Shown piece after piece: positions 19,707 through 30,242 of a DNA stretch of 34,341 nt. The position numbers were made by a program, and so were the translations under genes. The number at the start of each line of letters is the position of its first letter. The first letter of the stretch is position 1. The notes under the pieces were generated by a model. That model had not been told where the DNA came from, did no database searches, and saw only the letters and a program-made list of their open reading frames with translations. Source of the DNA: Heterotrichella gracilis (Eukaryota > Sar > Xanthophyceae > Tribonematales > Xanthonemataceae); assembly GCA_032358255.1 (NCBI GenBank), contig JAULBX010027772.1, positions 1 through 34,341 on the forward strand. Direction: 5' to 3'.

Positions 19707-20648
19707 CCCGGCCCAATCAGTCAGGAGTGATCGACAAATAGCTAGCCGATCAACTTGTCCGCACGGCAGATTGTACCAATGCCCTTCGATGGCTGACCTG
19801 GCCAATATTTGTTCATAGGCTTGTGTGAAACGGGCGGCCGATGCGCGCAGGCTTGAAAAAGCTGGTGATAGAAGGGGCTGCAACACCCATAAATTGCCTG
19901 TCCTGGAGCTATCGTGGTCCCTTCTCTATTGTAATACCCATGAAACACCTTTATGTTGCTGGCTAGCAGTTTTAAGTTTGAAGGCAACACACTGCAGTGC
20001 GATGACTCACCTATCACAGGGTTTACGAGCAAAACAGGCACTAAAAGTTGTTTCAGAGTGCTCCACCCCCCGTGCTTTGACTAGTTCAAGCATCCGAGGA
20101 AGGGGCTGAGGATGAAAAGTAGATAGCCCCATTCCAGCAGATTGCAAAGTGGCATGTGCTGAGATGCCGTCTGCCGTTTCAACTGGCACGCACTGGCACG
20201 CACTGACGGATTCCAACGTGGCTTGCATGCCCTAACTACAGCTTGGTTTAGGTTATGGGTTGTGATTCCATGTCGTGGTTTTGCAGATGAGGTTGCTTTT
20301 TGTTGTACGGTGGTATGTCGTCAAGGCAGGCAGCATGCAACTAACCCAACATAAAAGCGTACATAAAAGCAACAGGTACATAGCAGCTTACATAAAAGCT
20401 TGCCACCCACATAAAAGTAACATGTCTCTTTCGGCAAGAAGAACACGCTGGCAGCAGAAAGAAGTGGTGTTTACCAAGTACCTGTGACTGTAGTAATACG
20501 TCAGTGTTCATCTCTGATGTCCTGACTTGTCAACGTCCAAGTTCTCTCGCCCATGCATACGTGCCTGATGGTGCAGTTTTCTGCTCAGCTGAGAGCGAAA
20601 AGTCGCTGGGTCTGATTACACAGCTGTGTAAGCCACCTGACCTTCAGA
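19707..20648. other. Divergent upstream region of K2 and HBS1
   Basis: About 0.94 kb between the two starts, likely holding both promoters. No TATA box can be assigned with confidence. It holds the ACATAAAAGC repeats listed separately. Confidence 0.45.
20349..20417. repeat. Four spaced ACATAAAAG(C) words upstream of HBS1
   Basis: Copies start at 20349, 20361, 20390 and 20409; the first three are ACATAAAAGC, the last ACATAAAAGT. The spacing is irregular. Confidence 0.7.
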
Positions 20649-23600
20649 ATGCCAAAAGGGAAAGGAGCGTTTTTCGATGAGGACTACTTTGACGACGATG
20701 ATGGCTACGAAGACTATGATGAGGACGGTTTTTTCCTGGTATGCAAACCCGAACCGTGGATGCTGCATTTTTGCTTCGTCACAGTTCATGACCCTATGGC
20801 CGTCCTGCTCGCTTTGAAAGTGTGCATGGTTGGTCCAAATGCATGCACGCATCGTATTTTATATGCATGCATACGCGCAAACATTGCACTATAAGTGAAG
20901 CAGTGTTGGCACTGGCACTGTACTGGTACCAGCCTGCAGTAGTTGGCGCACCAAATCCATACAAAAATCGGTACTAGAGTCCAACGTTTTCACAGCAAGT
21001 TTTCTACGACCATCACCCTCCTGCATACACACTATACTCTGGGCTTGAAGCGTGGGGGGCTCTGGTAGCTGTTGTTATACAAGGGAGTGCTGAGGTTTGT
21101 TTGGTTCGGGCAACGGCAATAGCTTGTGATGCACGGCATGTGGGTAGGCAGGCGGGCATGTAACTATGTAGCTCGTGTGCGCCTTTGCTTGCATTCCTTA
21201 GGGTGCTGGCAGCACCTCGCCCCCACAACCAGCACTCCACCCACCTTACCTCACTCACACCCCACCCATGCACCCCCACACTTCAACCCACACTTTTACC
21301 AACCCATCCACACAGCCTCGCTGATGCGTGTGCCTCCAAAGTGGCAGCAGCGCCAAGCCTCCACCCACCCTTACCCCACCACCACCATCACACACACCCC
21401 ATACACTCTCCCTCACTGCTGCATGTGCCTTCGCACTTCCACGGTCCCTCTTTAACCCACGCCACCACCTACACCGCACACCCTATCACTCCCTCACCAC
21501 ACCCCCTCTCACTCCCTCTCTCCTTTACCCACACCCGCTCACTCTCTAACCCCTCCGTGTATCTGTAGGGCGCCAAGCCTCCCTCCAAGTCCGCCCCCTC
21601 CCGCACCGCCAAGGCCTCAGGTGCCTCCCCCTTAGCCCGAGCTCTGTGTGACCCCCCTCCGCCCCGCCCTAACGGCAAGCCCCAGAAGTGGGGTAGGGCT
21701 ATGCACCGCACCCACACCTGGTTGCAACCAGCATCGCATGGGCACCACTTTGTCGCAAAGGCAAGCCCCAGAAGTGGGGTAGGGTCTTGCACTGCACTGC
21801 ACTCACTGGTTCCTATTAGCAGCAACGCATGGGTACAACATTGTCACGTGGTGTCACGGCATCTCAGTGCCCTGGCGGCAAGCCGCAGGAGTAGGGTAGG
21901 GCTAGGCACTGCACCTGCACATGGTACCAACTAGAAGCAGCGCATGGGGACCACATTGTCGTAGCAGCAAGCCCTAAAAGTGGGGTAGAGCCATGCACTG
22001 CACCCCGGCACTTTTGTCTTTTTCTGCCTTCCCCGCAGCCGTCTCCCCCTCCCCGTCAACGTTCATCCACCAGGGGGCCTTCCCCATGTAATCGTTATGC
22101 ACAGCCTTCTCCTCAGTTCATTGCACCACACGCCTGACACATGCGTGTGCAAGGCGCCAGTGCTGCCATACCCCAATGAGGGTGAAGTGTGTTTGCTTCA
22201 CGCGTCCATTAACAAGTTGTTTGTGTGCTGTCCCCGCAGCTGTCCCCTTGTCCCGCCTGCCACCTGTCAGCCACCAGAAGGCCTTCCCAGCGCCCCACCA
22301 GGCCAGCCAACCACAGCCCTCCACATCAGGCAAGCCGCCACCTGGCAAGCAACATGGGGCAGCCACAGGTGAGGCACTAACACTAACAACACCTTGAGAG
22401 GCCTCACAAATGGTGGCCATGCCTCTGACGTGTGTGGCGCATGTTGCGCTTAAGCTACAGCCACCCTCCTCGTGTCGGCCACGCTCCCTCCACCATGTAA
22501 CCACCATCGCAGCCGCGCCTGTTGCTAAACCCACCCCGCACAGGGTATCTACTGATGCCACTTGACATCCCAGCCTCTGCACATGGTGTCCATTGCCATG
22601 GGTTACCCTCTGACATGGTGCCGTGTGTTCCCCTGTGTGCAGCCGCAGCCCCCCGTGCGGTCCTGGCTCCCTCCACCAGCGGGTACAGCATCGGGCCCTC
22701 GCCAGCGGTGCAGGCGGTGACCAAAGGTGGGTGGAGGGGAACCCTTGCCCTCTGTTTGGAAAATTCCCGAACCCGGACGGGATTTAAACCGTAAATCATT
22801 GATTGGATGTACAGGCGGTGATAAGAAAGGTGGGCAAAGGCAACCCAAATCCTAAATCGGCGCTGCAGGCATTTATAGGTTGTGGATGCATGTATGGGTA
22901 AACTACAAACACCGTTGACCCCACCCATCGCATGCTGCGCCATCCTCGTGCGTGGATCGGTGAAGTACCGACCCGCTATCCCCTTTACCCACCACATGCT
23001 AGGCCACACAGTACGCCAGCAATAAATAAATAGCCTTTTCTGTTATCCTCTCGCTACTCACCCTCCCTCCCTCCCTTACATCACCAGGCCTGCAAGGGGT
23101 GCACGTCGGCACACCCACCACCCCGCCGCCCCCCCTCCTCCCCATCCACCTCGCCATGCAAGCGCAGCAGCAGCAGCACCAACCACCCCCACCGCAGCCA
23201 CCCCACCCCACATCCCATCAGCCTGCATCCGCAACCCCTCCCACCCCCCGCGCCGACATCCACAGCTACCGCATGGAACCCGACCTCGCTCAGGAGTGCG
23301 CTGCAGCGGCTGCGGCGGAATGCGCCGCCACCACCACCACCAGCAGCAGCAGCAGCAGCAGTGGGGGTTCCGCCTCCAAGCCCCGGCTGCACCTGGTGGT
23401 GCTTGGTCATGTGGATGCGGGCAAGTCCACCCTCATGGGGCGCCTGCTGCACGACCTGGGGGTGGTGGGCAAGAAGGAGGTGCACAAGAACCAAAAGGAG
23501 GCAGCGCAGGTGTGTGTTCTGGTGGCGGGGAAAAACGTTCTGTGTTGGGAGGGATCCGATGCGCCCCTTAAAGGCTTTTCCTCCACCACCCTAAACCTAA

Positions 23601-26245
23601 ACCCTTGCTGTGTGTTTCCAGGCCGGCAAGGCTTCCTTCTCGTGGGCATGGGTGCTTGACGAGCGGCCCGAGGAGCGTGCAAGGGGGGTGACGGTGGATG
23701 TGGCCATGGCTAGGTGGGGAGGGAACCCAGGGCTGCGGGGTGAAAGGGGTGGTGGCAGCTCCACAGGGGCATGTTTCGTGCATCACAGGCTGATCCACAT
23801 GTGCACTGGTACACGGCATTTCTACATGGCTGTGTTACACATGGTGAACACATGAAACATCAAGCGCAAGAGGCAGATGTGATGCCATAATGCATCTTGC
23901 CTTAAATGTTGTTGCACGGGCCTCCTTTGCGGGACGCCACGCCACGCCACCCCACCTCTGCTAGTCTTGACCCCTGCCCTCTGTCCACCCCAGGTTTGAG
24001 ACCCCAGCCTTCAATGTCACCCTGTTGGACGCCCCTGGCCACCGGGACTTTGTACCCAACATGATTTCAGGCGCAGCCCAAGCCGACGCTGCCTTACTGG
24101 TGGTGGATGGGTCACCGGGGGGGTTTGAGTCTGGGTTCGAGCCGGGCGGGGAGGTGTATGGGGGGTCGGGGGGCGGTCAGACGCGCGAGCATGCGCAGCT
24201 TGCAAGGAGCTTGGGTGTTGAGCAGGTGGCGGTGGTGGTCAGCAAGCTGGATGTGTGTGGATACTCGCAGGTGGGTGCTGGGGGAGGTGGGAGGGAGGGG
24301 GGGAGGAAAGGAGGGGGATTGGGTCCATTGTGGACCATGGCGTAGCAAAGGGGTTGTTGGGGGGTGGGACCTATACCAATGGGCGGAGTGCACACCTCGT
24401 CAGTATATATTCAGTACTTATAAAAGCAAGATTAGCAGGGCTATATAAGTGATATTATATACAAGTAATCCTCAGTGGGATCTGTGATCCACCTGTGCTT
24501 GTAGATGGGTGTAAATGCGCAAAGCTACATGTGCATATTAGATGCGCTCCTGTGCCTGTAGATGGGTCTCGATTACCGACTGCGAGAGCCTGGCGTTTGC
24601 AATGCAAACCTGCATGACCACTCTTAGATGCCATACAGCGCTGCCTCAATTCTGCGGTCCTGCCCACACACGCAACCGCTCTCCACCCTGCCCCCCCACT
24701 ACCCTGAATCCCATGATTGCCATCTCACCCACCCCCACCCCTACCCAGGAGCGCTTCAAGCAAATCAAGGCCACCCTACTCCCATTCCTCAAGACCTGCG
24801 GCTTCAAGCCATCACAGCTGCAGTGGCTGCCTGCGGTGGGGCCGCTGGGCGAAAACCTAATCGCGCCGCCGGGAAACCCTAGCCTGCGCTCCTGGTGGTC
24901 TGGCCCCACCCTCCTACAGGCCATTGATGCCTTCGCTCCCCCTGAGCGGGCGGTGGACAAGCCCCTGCGGATGCCCATCACCGACATCTTCAAGGGGGCC
25001 AGGGGGGGTAACGCGGTGGGGGGGAAACTAGAGGTACGTTGGCACTTCTTGCACGGTTCCTTTCCGTACTGTTGAGGGAACCATATGCTTGCACTGCTGT
25101 GCAAATACCTCCGCTGTGGGATGTTGTACATGAGCTAGAAGCATTTGAACCTGCATTATTTACTTGCAAGGTCTGGCCAGTCAATTCGGATATTTGAGCT
25201 CCAAGCTTGTACATATAGCAGTCAACACCAAACTCCTGGAACCCAACCCTAAACCCCTGCAGGGCGGGGCGCTGAAGGCCGGCACCAAGGTGGTCGTCAT
25301 ACCCTCAGGCGCAACGGGGAGCATCAAGTCGCTGGAGGTGGATGGCACCCAGGCCCCCCTGGCCCGGGCAGGGGACAGCGTGGACGTCACCCTACAAGGG
25401 GTGGAACCAAATGTGCTGGTCAGCGGGTCGGTGCTATGCCACCCTGATTTCCCCGCCCCCCTTGCTGCCGCGTTCGAGGCACGGGTGGTGGTACTGGACG
25501 TGCAGATGCCCATCCTCAGGGGCCAGCAGGTGCGCAAACCCCAAACCCTAAACCCTAAATCGTAAGCCTTATACCCAGCCACAATAGTGGTGCTGGATGT
25601 GCAGATGCCCATTCTCAGGGGCCAGCAGGTGCGCTGCGTGATGACACAATGGGTAGTTATATCAGATCCATACTTATATCATAACTTATATGCCATGCAG
25701 TTCACGCGATAGCCCGTGTGGTATCATCTTCATGGTCAAAACGGATTCCCCTTCAGGTTTTGAAGTAGCCCTGCCTAGAGTATGCTTCAGGTGGACAAAC
25801 ATGCCCTTGTTGATGTGCAATTGTGGTTGATAAAACTGAGGACGTGGGTAATACCGGCCAAAGACTACTGTTCTTTTGCTGTTGAATTTTGCCCCCGCTC
25901 TGTTATTGTCTTCTGTCGAATATATCCTTCCTTTCATACATTACTTCCCCACCGCACAACGCCCTTCCTCTCCCTTGCCAGGTCACCATTCACGCCCATG
26001 CGGCGCGCGAGGCAGGCCACATCTCCCGCCTCATCACCTTACTGGACCCTAAGACCGGCGAGCCCACGCGGAAAAACCCAAGGTGCGTGGCCCAGGGCCA
26101 GACTGCGGTGGTAGCCGTCACCCCCGGGAGGGCGATGGTCCTGGAGGAGTATGGGGATTATCGCTCCCTGGGACGGGTGGCACTGCGCGACGGGGGCCGC
26201 ACGCTGGCGGTGGGGATTGTGACCAAGGTGGTGTTGCGGCACTGA
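20649..26245 (+). CDS. HBS1: HBS1-like translational GTPase (ribosome rescue), ten exons, 653 aa
   Basis: Hbs1 pairs with Dom34/Pelota to split ribosomes stalled on mRNA. Exons: 20649-20738, 21569-21620, 22240-22368, 22643-22726, 23088-23509, 23622-23713, 23994-24270, 24749-25033, 25263-25529, 25982-26245 (TGA); all phases fit. The N-terminus is acidic ([15 protein letters not shown]), as in known Hbs1. A long low-complexity Pro/Gln/Ser linker follows. The GTPase has [12 protein letters not shown] (225 on, the Hbs1 form of the P loop), RARGVTVDV in switch I, DAPGH (302-306), and SKLD (373-376) where NKxD is usual. An insert (about GGEVYGGSG) sits before GQTREH. Two beta-barrel domains follow, with [11 protein letters not shown] and the end [11 protein letters not shown]. 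Length is close to the yeast and human proteins. eRF3 and EF-1A have different P-loop words, so HBS1 is preferred. Several introns hold exon-edge copies. Confidence 0.92.
21674..22005. repeat. Four tandem units of about 86-117 bp in an HBS1 intron
   Basis: Units start at 21674, 21760, 21877 and 21966, each with GGCAAGCCCCAGAAGTGGGG or a variant, then TAGGGCTATGCACTGCA-like and CGCATGGGNACCACNTTGTC-like words. Confidence 0.75.
22037..22086 (+). repeat. Decayed copy of an HBS1 exon head plus acceptor
   Basis: CCCCGCAGCCGTCTCCCC through CACCAGGGGGCCTTCCCC resembles the real exon start at 22232-22292 (CCCCGCAGCTGTCCCC, CACCAGAAGGCCTTCCCA), about 200 bp downstream. It runs into TAA after a few codons. 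Confidence 0.65.
22812..22846 (+). repeat. Decayed copy of an HBS1 exon tail plus donor
   Basis: ACAGGCGGTGATAAGAAAGG followed by TGGGCAAAGG resembles the exon end and donor at 22709-22735 (GCAGGCGGTGACCAAAGGTG). Confidence 0.55.
25587..25633 (+). repeat. Near-exact copy of an HBS1 exon tail plus donor
   Basis: GTGGTGCTGGATGTGCAGAT through GGGGCCAGCAGGTGCG repeats the exon end at 25488-25534 with only a few silent-looking changes. The donor GTGCGC is intact. Between the two lies a CCAAACCCTAAACCCTAAAT telomere-like run. Confidence 0.9.
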
Positions 26246-27807
26246 GGGGTGGGGTGGGGATGGTGGGTGAGGAGTGAGGGCGGCCAAGCTGTACCAAAAC
26301 CCTACCGAGGGTAGTCATCAAGGTGGTGGAGTGAGGGGGGCTGCTGGGGCGCCTATGCATTAAAATGCTGGGCTCCCTGCAATGTTTCTATCTTCCTTTC
26401 ATTGTTGTGGGAGTGGGGGCTATATAGTGACCCCCATACTTGCAGCCATACGTGCCTGGAAATGGTGTGGGATCTGGGTAAAATGCTTATAGACCGATCT
26501 TTGAAAATGTGCTGTACACATGTGTAGGGGGTATTATGATATCCTTATTGGAGCACATGGGTGCGTGTCCTAGGCTGAGCTGGCGTCACCCAGTAGTTGT
26601 GACTAGTGCTGCTCAGTTAGCATGAAATTGACGTGAAATGCAACTAATTATTTTTCTAGGCTCTGTTTGTCAACTCGCATAAAGCGCTCTTTGACAGTAA
26701 CTGTTGTGTTTCACTTGCCTTTGAAAAAGGGAAAGGAGATGATCGCGGTTTGCGTGAAAGGGCGGCAATAGCAAGGATGCATAGCGCGGCCCGTTAAGAG
26801 GCAGTTTGTATATTTTCATGCCTGCCTGTTCACTGGTTGATTCATTGGCGTGCGGCAGCCGTTGAATGTGCGTACAACTACAATTACAAGGAAGGCTTTC
26901 AAGACGAGCACTGTGCGTACTTTAATACATAAGATAATGTAGCACACATTATATGGAAATGGAGTCCTTGTCTACATCCACCTGCATAGGCCCTTAGCAA
27001 AATCCCGCAAATCACCTGATACTCTATACATTTTATACGGATTATGGCCGTACATTGCGGCCATATTATGCCACAATTGGCCCCAAGGAAACCAAGCTAA
27101 CGTCCCCAAGCCTGAATCACAGGGGAGTTCTTTTATTGTTTCTTATTGATGTCCTGAAACCACCTCATCAGCACACAGAAACGTACTGGGAGCTGGGTCC
27201 CGGGGATGGCGGTGTGCAAGACTGCAGTTGCTAGGAGCCGACACCCCTCGGCCACACTGCTGGGTACCCAAGCAGGTGAGGCACTACACAACAGCTACAT
27301 GTCAGCACTACCCAACAGCTAGACCTAATCAGCAAACAAGCTACACCTTGGCAGCAAGCAACAGCCACAACTTGGCAGCAAACAGCTACAACCCAGCAAC
27401 AGCTACAGCTCAGTAGTAAGCAACACCACAAAACAGGGTACATACAAAACTGAGGCTCTTTACCCCATACACAGCCCTGACAACACTTGCAGGTCAAAAC
27501 ACATCAAGTACACTAGAACAGGTTGAAACGTGGCAAGCAGCGTGCAAGCTGCTCCCACAAAGAGGACCTTGGTCAGCGTCAGTTATCTCCCAGTGCACTG
27601 TAAACACTGTGAGCTGCTCCATATACTTAACACATACATTTAACCCTGAGGCACTTTGAGCACGTTAGAATCGCGGCATGGTTCCTGTTCCAGTAAGTAC
27701 CCTATCTGCGTGGCACCTGATACAGCAGCCCCTCCAACCCCACCCAAGAGGAAAGTCACTAGAACCCCCTCTGCGCTGCAAGGAGGGGGGGTGAACCCCC
27801 TTCCCCC
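26246..27807. other. Convergent gap between HBS1 and the SnRK2-like kinase
   Basis: Contains both 3' flanks. About 27280-27430 is rich in CAGCAA, AACAGCTACA and TTGGCAGCAA words (degenerate repeat). No exon or RNA gene is supported. Confidence 0.45.
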
Positions 27808-29220
27808 CTACATGCACATGACCGAGGCCTCCTCTATGATGAGCACAATGTCCTCGATGCACTGCACCCACTTTGGCAGCGGTTGCTTCACCAGGACATC
27901 GTTGATGTTGCGCACGCTGGCCGGCAGGTTGGTGGTGAACCAGGGGTGGCTCATGATCTCCGGCACCTGGATGCGCGCCTCGGGGTCAGCTGTGAGCATC
28001 CTCCTGAGCAGGTCCTGGCAGGCGGGCGAGACGGCCTTGGGCATGATAAAGTCCGCGGTGAGGATGCGCGGGAAGATGTGCTGCAGCCTGACCACGTTAT
28101 TGGCTTGCTCATCCCCGGGGCGGTAGAACGGGAAGGCGCCTGTGACCATCACGTAGAGCATCACGCCACAGGACCAGATGTCCGCCACTTTTCCATCGTA
28201 CTCGGTGTGCATGAGCACCTCTGGCGCGATGTAGTCCGCTGTGCCTGACAGGGTCTTGGGCCGGGAGTCAATGTGCTCGTTCTTTGAGTATCCAAAGTCG
28301 CAGATCTTGAGCAGGGGCACCGGTGAGCTCCCATCCAGCAGCGTGTTCTCCAGCTTGATGTCCCGGTTGGCGATGCCCTTCCTGTGCGTGAAGTCCAGGG
28401 CTGTGAGGAGCTGCTGGAAGAACCAGCGGGCCACGTTCTCTGGGAGCCCCTTGCCCACCTGGGAAGTAAGCCACACCAGGCTCTCAGTGTGAGCTTAACA
28501 CCCACACAACAAGGACAAAGTGCAAAGCTCTCGGGCAGCCCTTGGCCCGTCTGTGCAGCCCCACTGGGCTCAGGTATGAGCTACACACCAACACAAAAGG
28601 GCACAGTGCAATGCCCTCAGGCAGCCCTTGACCTCCCAGTGCAACGCCAGCAGGATCAATATGAGCTATGCACAAAGGGTGAAGAGGGTTCCTGCCAGCC
28701 AGCTCAGCACAACAGCTGTGTACAGCTGTGCACAGCAAAATCCTCATTTTGGCAAGGATGAGGAGGCATGGGGAGAAGACATGAACTGAGCGTGGGTGGG
28801 TGGTAGAATTACATGGGTTGGAGGGCAACTTGCAGGTATTCAATGCTACAACAGCTGACGTGATAGCTATGGGCAGACACGCACCAGCACGTTGCTGTTC
28901 TTCAGGAAGTAGTCGCACATATCTCCCCCAGAGATATACTCCATCACGATAGCCAAGTGCCGCTCCGTCAAGAACACCTCCTTCAGCTGCACGATGTGAG
29001 GGTGGACTGCACATAGCCGGTGGTTGAGTATCTCGCGCAGCACGCACTTGTTGATGCCGAACCCCCTGTCCAGGAATTTGATGGCCACGTTCTCATTGGT
29101 GAGCCTGTCAAGGGCCAGGACCACGAACCCGAAAGCCCCAGCGTTCAAGTCCTTCAGTTTGGTGTAGCGCGTGTTTCCCAGCAGCGGGTCGTGCATGCTG
29201 TGCCCGTTGCGTTGCGCCAT
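27808..29220 (-). CDS. SnRK2-like Ser/Thr protein kinase
   Basis: Cytosolic or nuclear stress-signalling kinase of the SnRK2 group (plant osmotic stress/ABA kinases). Exons 29220-28885 and 28458-27808 (TAG), phase 0 junction, 328 aa. With Met at 29220 as residue 1: glycine loop LNAGAFGFV (25-33, first Gly replaced by Asn), Lys48 in VAIK, NRDIKLENTLLDG (143 on; His of HRD is Asn), LKICDFGYSK (162-171, the typical SnRK2 form), YIAPEV, and ADIWSCGVMLYVM. The end, CIEDIVLIIEEAS, resembles the SnRK2 box, and the acidic C-terminal region that ABA-dependent members carry is absent. The frame is open upstream, with another ATG at 29580 (345 bp more, low similarity), so the start is uncertain; 29220 gives the usual family length. 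Catalytic Lys, Asp145 and Asp166 are present. Confidence 0.85.
28521..28650 (-). repeat. Two decayed copies of the SnRK2 exon 2 head plus acceptor
   Basis: The + strand words CTCTGGGAGCCCCTTG (28437-28452, real exon), CTCTCGGGCAGCCCTTG (28528-28544) and CTCAGGCAGCCCTTG (28616-28630) recur with a period of about 90 bp. On the - strand the third unit still reads GGQGLPEGIAL against VGKGLPENVAR in the exon. Confidence 0.7.
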
Positions 29221-30242
29221 ACCGAGCTTCGCTGCCTGCAGCTCCCTCCACCATTCGTATTGCAACGACCGGTTTTGGGGAGGCGCTGCTGCCCTGCTCT
29301 CAACCCCGCCGCGGTTGGGCAGCAAAGCAGGAACGTGGGTGGGAACTGCTGATGTACATTGGGTCTCGGCTTTTGCGTGCTCTGGTGCGGGTGCCAAAAG
29401 CTTACTAAGTACCAGTTCACCTGCCCTCAGCCCAATCAGGCCAATCTCACTGATAGGGTGCAGCACTCGACACAGCAGTGCACTCTTACTTGGGCACTGC
29501 AGAAGGCGTAGGTTGTGTTTTTGGGTAACTACCGCACCCGAGACCTCGCACCATGCTGTACATAACGTTGTCCTCTGCATTGTTCCTGTTCTTTTGCCAA
29601 AAGTTGCACTCCTTTTTGCCTGCCAGACCCCATCTGACGTGGACACCCCCACCGTGATACACCTGGACTCGCCATGCGGGCGTTGCTTCAGCCTGCAGCA
29701 CTACATCTGTCGAAAAACTGTCGGCATTGCACCAACTACCGAACGCGTTTCACCATAGCCTGTGGAGCATGTCATAGCCTAACTACCCACCACCCCATTG
29801 GCATGCACTCGACATGGAATGCATGCATGCATGCATATAGCATCGCGAGCGACGCAAGTGCGGCTAGGCGCAACATTGCAGCAACCTGAATCTGCATTAC
29901 TCTGTTCTAGCCGATTTACCCTATCTTAAACGCCCACTTGCCCTTTTCAAAGTGGATCCTTGGTTTCGACACCCAATAATCAGGTCCCATTCTAAGGTCG
30001 ATCAGCACTCGACCCACCTCGGTCCAGAAGCAGCTGCTCACTCAAAGTCCCACCAAACCCTTCACCTCCACTTCCTCAAACCTTGGAACAGCACCATGGC
30101 ATCCCTCCTCTGCCATTGAAGCTAGCCTGGCTTGAACATGCATCCTGCTTCCACATGGAGTAGAGCGCCTTCCAGGGCTTTCCAAAGTGCTTTGAGAGGG
30201 ATGTGAAAGCCACCGTAGCTGACTCCGAACCCGAAACACACC
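29221..30242. other. Divergent upstream region of the SnRK2-like kinase and the transporter
   Basis: Includes the possible N-terminal extension of the kinase (to 29580), a short GCAT repeat (about 29820-29836), and probable promoters of both genes. No other feature is supported. Confidence 0.4.

Noticed and set aside
20349..20417. Evenly repeated words as a CRISPR-like array
   Set aside because: Units of 9-10 bases with irregular gaps, in eukaryotic DNA.
21185..21568. Long + strand Pro/His/Thr-rich frames in the first HBS1 intron
   Set aside because: Composed of CCCACA-like low complexity; the in-phase exon starts only at 21569.
22510..22545. Possible extra HBS1 mini-exon after CATCGCAG
   Set aside because: No GT donor gives a phase that fits the neighbouring exons; more likely a decayed copy of the exon head at 22643.
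22118..22582. 154-codon - strand open frame
   Set aside because: Antisense to well-phased HBS1 exons in GC-rich DNA; no domain.
27231..27497. Cys/Val-rich - strand frame
   Set aside because: Arises from CAGCAA and AACAGCTACA degenerate repeats; no splice or homology support.
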